Assembly: GCA_011371515.1 (NCBI GenBank)
Contig: DRQE01000156.1
Location: 1-14,530 of the forward strand
Reading direction: 5' to 3'
DNA from: Deltaproteobacteria bacterium
Lineage (GTDB): Bacteria > Desulfobacterota > GWC2-55-46 > DRQE01
DNA length: 14,530 bases
In this document: one piece after another, positions 5,449 through 12,209 of the stretch
How positions within the stretch are numbered: the stretch's first letter is position 1
Layout: every line of letters begins with the position of its first letter
Notes under the pieces: model-generated
Seen by the model: the letters and a program-made list of their open reading frames with translations, nothing else
The model's database searches: none
Told to the model about the DNA's origin: nothing
Translations under genes and position numbers: made by a program

Positions 5449-7458
5449 TTACACCTCAAGTAGTCTTAACCGCACAGTCTCTTTGGAAAAGTCAAGATTC
5501 TTTCTTATAATCTGAAACTTCTTCTGTGTCAACCCGCCCGGTGGAAGAGTGCTCGTAACACTCACCATGTCGCCCACCTCGAGCCACAGGAAACTGCGGT
5601 CCACCTCCACCTCAAGCAAGGCTGGTTTCTTAGAAAACCTCTGGATTATCTTCTGTGCCATCTGTTGTGTCTGCCATCCATTACCAGCCTGTGTCCACCT
5701 GTCCTTTATCTCCTTCTTCCTCGGGCCCCAGTCCTTCTCGCTCGTTGCATCAACCAATATGTAGAGGCGCTGAAAGCTGCTCAGCTCGTCTCCAGAGCCA
5801 GTCCAGTCGTAATACACATAAAGCTCGTTCAAAAGTGCCTCTGCATTGGCATCCCAGCCTATATTTACAAGATTCTGGTCTGTAAACTCTGCAACAGGGC
5901 TTTCCTCTGAGTCGTAGAGCTTGAGCCTTATCTTCCCATCACCACGGGGTATGAACTGGGTTGTGGTAAGAAGCCTCAATTCCTCGAGAAGTCTATCTGC
6001 CTCGTAGGTGTTGCCCGTAAGGGTCCTCGATACGGTCCAGCCGGGTAGAGCCGCCTTCACCCCGCTGAAAGAGGTCTTCTCTATCTCTGCCCCTCTCACC
6101 CCTATACGCTCGAGTATGTCGAGCATACAGTCTACAGGATGCACCCCGCCCCATGAGATGTCGTCTGCCGTGCTCTCCCACTTTTTGGGTATCTTCTCCT
6201 TCCAGCTCGTCGTGGGGTCCTTGAGGTTTACCACGAACACCCCTTCACCATCGAGCCTGTAGCGGTCTATGATACCCGTGTAATAGAGCATGTAGTCATC
6301 TTCCGTAAGCCCCTCGTGGATGAAGCCTGCCTTCACCACTACCCTTTTACCCACAGGGTTGTGCCCTGTCATGTAGTCCTCTGTGGAAGGGGTCCTTGCA
6401 AGCCTCATACTTATCGTGCCTATGGTCGAGGGCTTGAAGGGATGTATGCTTGCCTCGAGCGAGGATATACCCATTATCACAGGCTCGTAGCCTGCGGAAA
6501 GATGGCTTGCAAACTTTACGAAGAAGGGAAAGTAGGCTGCAACAGAATGGAGCTCGGGGGTTATGGATAGGTCCTCTGTGGACAACTCTGCCTTCACCCT
6601 GTAGTAGCGCTTTCTTACGGTTATGGGGTCTCCATCCTCTATGGTGCCAAGATAGACCTCCTCGCCACTGAACGCCCCTGTGTCCGATGCCCATGCGGTG
6701 TAGGTTATGGAGGTGTTTATGGGTACTGTGTCCTCGAAGACCCACTCTCCGTCCACCGTTGGGCTCTTGCCGAGGTCCAGCGTCTTCGTTACTATGTAGC
6801 CACTCTGGGCATACTTGAAGGTTACATAGAAACAGGCATCGTCTGTAGAGCCTGTGCCCACGCTTCCAAGATACATCTCTCCGCCCGTGTAGGGATTACT
6901 CGAAGAGTAGGCAACCTTTATGATGGCTGAGGGCACATCGAGGTCTGTTATGAGCCTGAGCCAGTAAGTGGCACCCGAGGCAAGCTGTATGTTGAGCCCC
7001 GAAAAGTCGAACTCCACCCACAGGTGCTGTATGTCTATGTCGTCGGGAAGGTTTTTCAATACACTGCCGAGATAGTTCATGTTCGCATCGTACACCTCAC
7101 AGGCAGCGTCCTCACCTGCACTTGCCTGTCCCTCCATGAGGAAGGCAACCCTGTTCAGGGCTGTATTGTCAGGGGCGGCAAAGCTCTGCCACAGGGGTTG
7201 TCTGTTGCCTGTGCCATCCTGAATTATCACATCCCCTGCACTGGAATCACTCTGCTGTATCCCACCGGGACGATTGAGTAGCACACTGCCCGGTGAACTC
7301 GTTACGTCCACACTCTGTGCACCCTTGTGTGACTGCCAGTCAGAACTGGTGGAACACTCAGCCCTCAAGGTGTCCTTCGATTCAAAAAGGGCTATGTAGG
7401 AAGGCACCTTCTCAAGCAGGGCGTTTACCTCTTTGAACCTGTCTGTAAGTGCTATCAT
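5449..7458 (-). CDS. Phage tail hub/tip protein with N-terminal beta-rich module
   Basis: At 669 residues this is the largest protein in the window and sits at the end of the tail gene set. Residues about 85 to 220 look like a beta-sandwich (LWQSFAAPD, then a WVEFDFSGL strand and an ASGATYWLRL strand), similar in style to choice-of-anchor or carbohydrate-binding modules. Residues about 315 to 669 resemble the tail hub/attachment region of siphophage tips: ISSLEASIHPFKPSTIG, a domain containing VVVKAGFIHEG and YYTGIIDRYRL, then a C-terminal section with WLEVGDMVSV. The start overlaps the preceding tail gene by 4 nt (ATGA), suggesting translational coupling. Its likely role is to close the tail tip and contact the cell surface. 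This is inferred from size, position and fold style, not from a named family match. Confidence 0.75.
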   Translation of the reverse strand: MIALTDRFKEVNALLEKVPSYIALFESKDTLRAECSTSSDWQSHKGAQSVDVTSSPGSVLLNRPGGIQQSDSSAGDVIIQDGTGNRQPLWQSFAAPDNTALNRVAFLMEGQASAGEDAACEVYDANMNYLGSVLKNLPDDIDIQHLWVEFDFSGLNIQLASGATYWLRLITDLDVPSAIIKVAYSSSNPYTGGEMYLGSVGTGSTDDACFYVTFKYAQSGYIVTKTLDLGKSPTVDGEWVFEDTVPINTSITYTAWASDTGAFSGEEVYLGTIEDGDPITVRKRYYRVKAELSTEDLSITPELHSVAAYFPFFVKFASHLSAGYEPVIMGISSLEASIHPFKPSTIGTISMRLARTPSTEDYMTGHNPVGKRVVVKAGFIHEGLTEDDYMLYYTGIIDRYRLDGEGVFVVNLKDPTTSWKEKIPKKWESTADDISWGGVHPVDCMLDILERIGVRGAEIEKTSFSGVKAALPGWTVSRTLTGNTYEADRLLEELRLLTTTQFIPRGDGKIRLKLYDSEESPVAEFTDQNLVNIGWDANAEALLNELYVYYDWTGSGDELSSFQRLYILVDATSEKDWGPRKKEIKDRWTQAGNGWQTQQMAQKIIQRFSKKPALLEVEVDRSFLWLEVGDMVSVTSTLPPGGLTQKKFQIIRKNLDFSKETVRLRLLEV

Positions 7459-8264
7459 CCTCTGCCTCTGAAACTCAAGGTTACTCGTCTGTAAAGCCCA
7501 CCCTCTATGAATGGGGCTGAAAGTTCCTGCTCGGGCCTCATAAGATATACATCCTCTGGATGGTCCCCTGTATTCCAGCCAACGAAGAGGTTCTTAAGCC
7601 CGTGGTTCTTCCACCACTCTCTTATGGACTGGTAGGTGGTTTCATTCATGTAGTCGAAGGTAAGTTTCAAACGGCGCTCCCTGTAGCGCTCGTATATGCC
7701 AAGTAAGTAGCCCGTTCTGGATACCACCCTCGATGCTTCTATCTTTTCCTCGTATGGGTCGAACCCACCTGTGGCATAGCCAAGTGTGGTCTTCTCACCA
7801 AAGCTCAACAGGGCTGCCTGTGGGGGCTGGCTGTGGCCATCTATCTTCAGGCGAAAGTACTTGCCACTGGTGGCATTGAACTCTGCAAGAACAGGGGTTC
7901 CGTCGTCCTGTGGGGTTACGGGTGTGTGAAGGTCCGTATATCCGCCTGTGCCGTTTGCAACGGCAGAGCCGTCGGCAAGGTAGGTGCCATCGGCAATGGC
8001 ACCCTGCCCCTTTTGTAAGACCACACTTGCGCTACCAGCACTCTTCAAGTTGTGCCCGTAGAGGATTAAGTAGTCTGCGGTCATACTCTGGGCTGCCTCA
8101 CAGTAAAGGTAAAGGGGTCTTTCCGTTGTGCCACGCCAGAGGGTGGCTTCACTCCAGTCGACAAGGTTCCCTATAGGATAGCCCGAGGCCTCCTCATCGG
8201 TATAAAAGAGTGAGCCCTCTGTGGCTGGAATGTTCTTATAGAAAAGCTTTATCTTGTCCCACAT
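7455..8264 (-). CDS. Phage tail protein with discoidin-like N-terminal half
   Basis: This is a 269-residue structural protein. The first half (about 10 to 160) looks like a discoidin/F5-8C-type beta-sandwich: AT.WRGTTERPLYLYCEA, ADYLILYGHNL and KYFRLKIDG are the typical strands of such folds. The second half contains RRLKLTFDYMNETTY and a C-terminal FIEGGLYRRVTLSFRGRG that recalls distal tail or tip-associated proteins. It starts 11 nt after the 123-aa gene, with GGAG close by, and ends in a 4-nt overlap with the 669-aa hub protein. The position suggests a baseplate-level or distal tail protein that may bind glycans. The exact role is not certain. Confidence 0.7.
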   Translation of the reverse strand: MWDKIKLFYKNIPATEGSLFYTDEEASGYPIGNLVDWSEATLWRGTTERPLYLYCEAAQSMTADYLILYGHNLKSAGSASVVLQKGQGAIADGTYLADGSAVANGTGGYTDLHTPVTPQDDGTPVLAEFNATSGKYFRLKIDGHSQPPQAALLSFGEKTTLGYATGGFDPYEEKIEASRVVSRTGYLLGIYERYRERRLKLTFDYMNETTYQSIREWWKNHGLKNLFVGWNTGDHPEDVYLMRPEQELSAPFIEGGLYRRVTLSFRGRG

Positions 8265-8275
8265 CTTCTCCTACC

Positions 8276-8647
8276 TTACGGCTTTGGGTACTTTGCCTTT
8301 ACCTCTTCTATCCTTGCAAGCATACCTTCGGGAGTATTGGCGTCCTTCAGCGGGTCCGAGGTAAGCCCCATACTTCTTAGCGCCTTCCACATACAATCGA
8401 GCTGGTCACCAAGCGATGGATACTCCCGTGCCCGCTTGATTCGATACTCGGTGAGTGCCTTCCTCTCCAGATAGCTCTGGTAGGCGCTCTCGAGCTCTGC
8501 CTGTGTCGGTCGGGGGATGGGGTTACCGTTCACATCCTTGAGGTTCCATTCCTTTATGTATGGTCCCTTGCCTTCGTCCTCGAGGACGAAGTCCACACCG
8601 GCCACTGCCTGTGGAAAGAGCTCTCCTATTGCCTTGTCGAGTTCCAT
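8276..8647 (-). CDS. Small phage tail fibre-associated protein (XkdW-like)
   Basis: This 123-residue soluble protein contains a central helix with RIKRAREYPSLGDQLDCMWKAL (two parts: RIKRAREYPSLG at about 69 to 80, and DQLDCMWKAL at about 81 to 90). The YPSLGDQLDxxWK signature recurs in small phage proteins encoded near tail fibres, such as XkdW-like and related fibre or assembly proteins. The N-terminal part (WNLKDVNGNPIPRPTQAELE) resembles the fibre-linked module that precedes this helix in other phages. It starts 12 nt after the C1q-like fibre gene, with GGAGG 8 nt before the ATG. It is likely a fibre component or assembly factor for its neighbour; the role is inferred. Confidence 0.7.
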   Translation of the reverse strand: MELDKAIGELFPQAVAGVDFVLEDEGKGPYIKEWNLKDVNGNPIPRPTQAELESAYQSYLERKALTEYRIKRAREYPSLGDQLDCMWKALRSMGLTSDPLKDANTPEGMLARIEEVKAKYPKP

Positions 8648-8659
8648 CTCTCTTGCCTC

Positions 8660-9193
8660 CTATACCTTGGTTATAGAGACCATTGTGCCTGCAATACCGC
8701 CTGATATATTTATGGTATCGAGGCTGTTGTCCCTGTATGTGTTGAACTCGAGCACATCGCCTGCGGCAAGCTCCACGATGCCACAGAGGGCATCGCCCAG
8801 CCCACTCGTTCCGGGCAGTTTGCTGTTGCCGGGTCCGTAGTAGATTATAGAGCCGTTCTTTACAACCCTTATGAGCATGAACCCGTCGTTACTCCATCCA
8901 TCGGTGCGCACCACGAGGCTTACAAGGTACCTGCCATCTACAGGTGCAACGAAGCGGTTGTTTGCAGTATCAAAACCGTTACCGTTGTTTACCATCACCG
9001 TGTCGAAGGCTATCTTCGTCCATGTAACGTTGGCAAGGCTCTGTGCGGCTGATAGATAGGCAACGGCGTTGTACTCTTTGTGGGTGCCGTCGTTGTTGTG
9101 TTCAACGAGCACCAGACGGTTCAGGGTATCGGGCTTTGTGGGGTGCCCTGCACCCACGAGCTCCTCTGTGTATTGAATCCTCTGGTCTGGCAT
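8660..9193 (-). CDS. C1q/TNF-like phage fibre protein
   Basis: This is a 177-residue protein. Residues 1 to about 45 are a polar linker or attachment segment (GHPTKPDTLNRLVLVEHNNDG). Residues about 45 to 177 look like a C1q/TNF-type jelly roll: TWTKIAFDT, then FDTANNRFVAPVDGRYLVSLVVRT, an ILIR..KNG-type strand (FMLIRVVKNGSIIYYG), and a closing ELAAGDVLEF and GTMVSITKV. The FxxxxNxFxAPxDGxYxVS pattern is the clearest mark of this fold. Such trimers form receptor-binding tips in phages. GAGGAGG precedes the ATG. It lies directly after the tape-measure-like gene, unusually early for a fibre. Asn/Gly-rich loops are present, but there is no sign of a diversity-generating cassette nearby. Confidence 0.75.
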   Translation of the reverse strand: MPDQRIQYTEELVGAGHPTKPDTLNRLVLVEHNNDGTHKEYNAVAYLSAAQSLANVTWTKIAFDTVMVNNGNGFDTANNRFVAPVDGRYLVSLVVRTDGWSNDGFMLIRVVKNGSIIYYGPGNSKLPGTSGLGDALCGIVELAAGDVLEFNTYRDNSLDTINISGGIAGTMVSITKV

Positions 9194-9211
9194 CTTTGAA
9201 GGACCTCCTCT

Positions 9212-9904
9212 TTAGATTACCTCCACATTTCTATCCACCACCCGCTTTATGGCTGGTGCAATCCTCTCTTCTGCGAGCCGCTCCCACTCTTCTTCAGAGC
9301 CTGTAATGGGGTTCTGTATCTGTATGGTTATCTGGGGCTGCAGCTTGCCACTTGCAGCAGACACAACCTGTGGAGCTTTCAAGAATCCCGTAGAGGCAAG
9401 CCCACCTGCACCTCTGCTGCTGCCACCTCCGCCACCGGGAGTGGTGGCTCTTATCTGCTGAACCCTTGCAAGCCCCTGTGCCATGACAGCTGCCGCTGCT
9501 GCAAGGTTGAAGGGATAGGGAACAGAGGCAAGGGTGCGGTTGAAGGCAGTATAGGTATCCATAAGTGCCTGCGCAATGTTGAATGTCTTAAGAAGTGAGA
9601 AGAGCTTTCTGCTGTGGGAACCCGTAATTTTATAAAGCGAGCGCATGAGCCCACCCATGTAGCTAAAGGTATCCTGTGAGTACCGTATCTTAAGGTCCCG
9701 CTCTGCCCTTGCCTGCTCAAGCCGCCTTTTCGACAGGGCTATCTCAAGCTCTGTCCTCTGTATGCTCCTCTGAAGAGAGTCCTCACCCATACTGCCACCA
9801 GCTTCTCTCCCATGCGTAAGCCCTGAAAGTGTTGTATCGAGCCTTTCAATCACCCTTTTGAGCTCACCAAGGCTTGCCGCCACTACTGCTCTATCCTCTG
9901 CCAT
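9212..9904 (-). CDS. Short tape-measure-like tail protein
   Basis: This is a 230-residue protein encoded right after the G/GT chaperone genes, the normal slot for the tape measure. Residues 41 to 75 are a charged helix that could be coiled. The hydrophobic run at about 104 to 152, FNIAQALMDTYTAFNRTL and PFNLAAAAAVMAQGLARVQQI, closely resembles the C-terminal segment typical of many tape-measure proteins (a PPFN.AAAAAVxAxGxAxVxxI style). A glycine-rich linker (157 to 168) and a short beta/helix tail follow. It is far shorter than usual tape measures, which commonly exceed 600 residues. The start has GAGGAG 8 nt upstream and overlaps the GT stop by 22 nt. It is either a real miniature tape measure or a remnant of a longer one. 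Confidence 0.7.
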   Translation of the reverse strand: MAEDRAVVAASLGELKRVIERLDTTLSGLTHGREAGGSMGEDSLQRSIQRTELEIALSKRRLEQARAERDLKIRYSQDTFSYMGGLMRSLYKITGSHSRKLFSLLKTFNIAQALMDTYTAFNRTLASVPYPFNLAAAAAVMAQGLARVQQIRATTPGGGGGSSRGAGGLASTGFLKAPQVVSAASGKLQPQITIQIQNPITGSEEEWERLAEERIAPAIKRVVDRNVEVI

Positions 9905-10655
9905 CTCTCACACTCCTCAAGGTATATTCCATAGGCTTCAACGAACCAGTAGGGCTGGTCTGCCCAGCCACCGCTGAGTGGAAGCCTTCCGGTATGTTCC
10001 AGAAGCCTTATCATCTGTACTATCTCCCATGTATCCTCTGTTATGTAGCTTACTGGACACTCATAAAGCCTTAAACCTTCCAGCACGAGGACTTTCTCTG
10101 CCCCTTTCTTTTCAAGCTCTTCTACGACCTCTTCTGTGTAGCCCTCTACAGCCCTTGCCTCCTCGGTAAGGGAAAGCAGGTTGGCACAGTTTCTCTTCCT
10201 GCGGTCCATGGGGTTGCAGTTTGCACAGTCGAATGGGCTTCCGCCCTCTGCAATGAACTTGAGATAACGGAAGCCCGCCCTCAGTTTTTTCGCTGGCCCT
10301 CAAGAAGTTTCTGCTGGTCCTCCATTGCCTCGAGTATCTCGTAGACAAGCCTTGCCGGTGCCACATCGTAGAACTCCTCGGGCTCCCTTACCTCTCTTTC
10401 ACCCACATAGAAACCAGAGATACTCTCCACGCTTTCAACAAACTCCTTTTTCTGAATCTCTTGGGCAATCTCAAAGACCCTTTCAGGGTCTGTAACCCCA
10501 TGAGTTCTTGCCTGAAGAAGCCTTGCATAATGGCGCACCTTCGAGTAGGGCACGAACCTGAGTCTTACCACACAGGGGCTGTCGCTATCACGGTTTCCGG
10601 CGTATTCTGGTATGTACTCTACCGTGGTGTCTTTATCGAAACTCACTATTGCCAT
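9883..10655 (-). CDS. Tail assembly chaperone GT, made by -1 frameshift (257 aa)
   Basis: This is the long form of the tail chaperone. Translation begins at 10655 in the G frame, slips back one base at A AAA AAC (10290 to 10284) and continues in the -1 frame to the TAG at 9883. The two frames join without any stop: the -1 frame reads LRAGFRYLKFIAEGG straight after the slip. The span of 773 nt plus the one re-read base gives exactly 258 codons. The T part (residues 125 to 257) has three closely spaced cysteines, C144, C147 and C157, then a helical section. Lambda gpG/gpGT is the model: GT bridges the tape measure and tail tube subunits during tail assembly. Without the shift, a separate 108-residue start at 10209 lacks a proper upstream Shine-Dalgarno site, which supports the fusion. 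Confidence 0.8.
10235..10290 (-). promoter_or_regulatory. -1 programmed ribosomal frameshift signal (slippery heptamer plus stem-loop)
   Basis: On the minus strand the heptamer A AAA AAC occupies 10290 to 10284, in phase with the G reading frame (CGA AAA AAC TGA), of the X XXY YYZ type. After a 7-nt spacer (TGAGGGC), a perfect 9-bp inverted repeat begins: GGGCTTCCG at 10276 to 10268 pairs with CGGAAGCCC at 10243 to 10235. The 24-nt loop can form further inner pairs (TCTC with GAGG). GAGGG, a Shine-Dalgarno-like stretch, lies 6 nt before the heptamer, closer than in the dnaX site. The stop codon of the zero frame immediately follows the heptamer. Confidence 0.85.
10281..10655 (-). CDS. Tail assembly chaperone G (zero-frame product, 124 aa)
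   Basis: This 124-residue acidic helical protein is encoded between the tail tube gene and the tape measure, the position of lambda gpG. It begins MAIVSFDKDTTVEYIPEY and ends in EGQRKN just before TGA at 10281. The mid-region (YSKVRHYARLLQAR and VFEIAQEIQKKEF) is typical of phage tail chaperones that recognise the tube subunit. The start has AGAGGAGG 7 nt upstream, 14 nt after the tail tube stop. The final codons carry the slippery site that gives the longer GT product, so most ribosomes should make G and a minority GT. It is recognised by context and frameshift rather than by strong family similarity. Confidence 0.8.
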   Translation of the reverse strand: MAIVSFDKDTTVEYIPEYAGNRDSDSPCVVRLRFVPYSKVRHYARLLQARTHGVTDPERVFEIAQEIQKKEFVESVESISGFYVGEREVREPEEFYDVAPARLVYEILEAMEDQQKLLEGQRKN

Positions 10656-10669
10656 GCTTTTACCTCCTC

Positions 10670-11767
10670 TTAAAGGCTCTGGGCTGTATTCTGAAGAAGA
10701 CAGCCTATGGTGTAGCCAGCCGTATCGTCGTAGAGTGCCTGATATTTAAGTGTTATGGTGGGCTCTTTCTCGTGGGTGTACTCTGGCTCTCCACCCACAC
10801 GCACGAGCCTTGGTATGTCTACCACGAGTTTGTGGTTGTATCCTGTGGCTGCCTCTGTGCCTGTATCCCACACACATAGAAGGTTTGTGGTCTCCGTGCC
10901 AGAAAGCCAGCTGTTGAACTCCTGAACGCTTGAAAAACCCGTCTGTGGGTCTTCCCAATCGAGGGTTAGCTCAACCTCCACTGTGAATCTTCCAAGCCTC
11001 GTTCTGTCAGGATAGTCGAGCCCTGAAAGCCTTAAGACATCCTCCTTACCGCTGTCTATCTTTATGGAAAGCCTGTCGGGCTTTATCCTCGTGGCCGTAG
11101 TGTCAGGGGTTATGTCCGTAAAGTCAGGGGCTGTGCCCTCTCTCAAGACGCTGCCAGTGTAGAGCCTTAAGGTTGTATAGTCGCACCTCAGGGCATCGGA
11201 AGGAAAGACAGGACTCTGTAATGCCACAGCAGGTGTATCCCTGAACTGGCCTGTAAGCTCTGCCGTAAGTTTAAGTGGCTCGCCCGGTGTCTGCTCAAAG
11301 CCCACCGACACAACCCTTCCGCCCACATAGGGATAATTCCTTATAGTCTCACCTTCGTTGAGGTTATAGTTGAGGGTGAGTGCTCTGTCCTCAAGCTCAC
11401 CACTTCCTTCTTCATACATCCTTGCCGATGGATAGAGCATGTGACCGTAGGCAGTGGTCAGGCCCTTCTGCAGGGACACAGCCTTTCCGAAAAGGTGTTT
11501 CAGAAGGGTTCCCATCATACGGGGCTCACCCCCTGCCTCTGTGTAGAAGGGTAGCTCAAGGGTTGCCTGCCAGCTTCTCCTCTTACGAACCCATGCTGCA
11601 GGACCCAGAAGGCTACTCTCTCCCCTGAACTCTGATACAGGTGCCTCGTCGAACTCCACCGAAGGCAGCCTGCCCGAAAGAAGGGGCACGAAACCAACCG
11701 TGGTGGTCTCGGCAGTACCCCTTGATGCCTCCTCACCTATTGCAAGATAAAACCTGCTCTCACCCAT
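10670..11767 (-). CDS. Phage tail tube protein
   Basis: This 365-residue beta-rich structural protein should be the main subunit of the tail tube. Visible features are an N-terminal region (GESRFYLAIGEEASRGTAET), a strand-rich core (RRSWQATLELPFYTEAGG, VVSVGFEQTPGEPLKLTAELTG) and a C-terminal section (FTVEVELTLDWEDP, KEPTITLKYQALYDD) that suggests two related beta domains. The length is large for single-domain tube proteins but fits two-domain types. It directly precedes the G/GT chaperone pair, the standard place for the tube gene, and follows the tail terminator candidate. A perfect AAGGAGG lies 10 nt before the ATG, in line with a high-copy protein. Confidence 0.8.
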   Translation of the reverse strand: MGESRFYLAIGEEASRGTAETTTVGFVPLLSGRLPSVEFDEAPVSEFRGESSLLGPAAWVRKRRSWQATLELPFYTEAGGEPRMMGTLLKHLFGKAVSLQKGLTTAYGHMLYPSARMYEEGSGELEDRALTLNYNLNEGETIRNYPYVGGRVVSVGFEQTPGEPLKLTAELTGQFRDTPAVALQSPVFPSDALRCDYTTLRLYTGSVLREGTAPDFTDITPDTTATRIKPDRLSIKIDSGKEDVLRLSGLDYPDRTRLGRFTVEVELTLDWEDPQTGFSSVQEFNSWLSGTETTNLLCVWDTGTEAATGYNHKLVVDIPRLVRVGGEPEYTHEKEPTITLKYQALYDDTAGYTIGCLLQNTAQSL

Positions 11768-11789
11768 GGTTTGAAAACCTCCTTGGGGG

Positions 11790-12209
11790 TTAAACCCTGT
11801 ATCTTATCGCCAGCCGATACCTGACCACCCAGCACCCATCCGAGTGGTCCACCTTTACCTCCTTTGTCTCCACCCTCAAAACCTGCCTTGTTGCAGAAAG
11901 ACTGCCAACATTTAGCGAGGAAGGACTGACAGCTTCCCTTATCCTGTGCACCCAGCTCTGTAGCGTTACCATGGACTCCTCTGTTGGCTTCTCCCTCAAG
12001 GCTATCTTCAGGACAAACTCTGCCACACTGTAGATAGGTCCTTCTCCGTGGTTGAAGCCAAAACCCTCACCAAGGTATAAAACCTCCACCAGAGGCACCC
12101 CTGCAGGAGTGTGCGGGGGCTTGTCAACCCCGCCATGGTGTATTCTTAACCCCTCTTTTTCAAGGATGTTGAGAAGATTTCTCGTTATCTCGTGTATGGT
12201 TATACTCAT
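11790..12209 (-). CDS. Tail terminator / tail completion protein candidate
   Basis: This is a 139-residue protein with an N-terminal helix (ITIHEITRNLLNILEKEG), followed by alternating strands and a central helix (VTLQSWVHRIREAV), ending in VKVDHSDGCWVVRYRLAIRYRV. The alpha/beta layout and size fit the gpU-like or neck-type proteins that cap the finished tail tube. The place between the head-tail connector and the tail tube is where this protein usually lies. The start overlaps the connector's stop by 4 nt (ATGA), with AAGGGA just upstream. The assignment rests mainly on synteny. Confidence 0.65.
   Translation of the reverse strand: MSITIHEITRNLLNILEKEGLRIHHGGVDKPPHTPAGVPLVEVLYLGEGFGFNHGEGPIYSVAEFVLKIALREKPTEESMVTLQSWVHRIREAVSPSSLNVGSLSATRQVLRVETKEVKVDHSDGCWVVRYRLAIRYRV

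Noticed and set aside
8660..9193. Possible diversity-generating retroelement target in the fibre gene
   Set aside because: No reverse transcriptase, no template repeat and no adenine-biased variable repeat at the gene's 3' end are visible.
9883..10209. Independent 108-aa gene starting at ATG 10209
   Set aside because: No good Shine-Dalgarno site precedes it and the frame is open and protein-like back to the slip site, so it is better read as the T part of GT. Independent initiation cannot be fully excluded.
10112..10366. An 84-codon open frame in the third frame across the G/GT junction
   Set aside because: It overlaps the two chaperone frames, has shadow-like composition (many Arg, Ser, Gln) and no proper ribosome binding site; the other two frames are explained by frameshifting.
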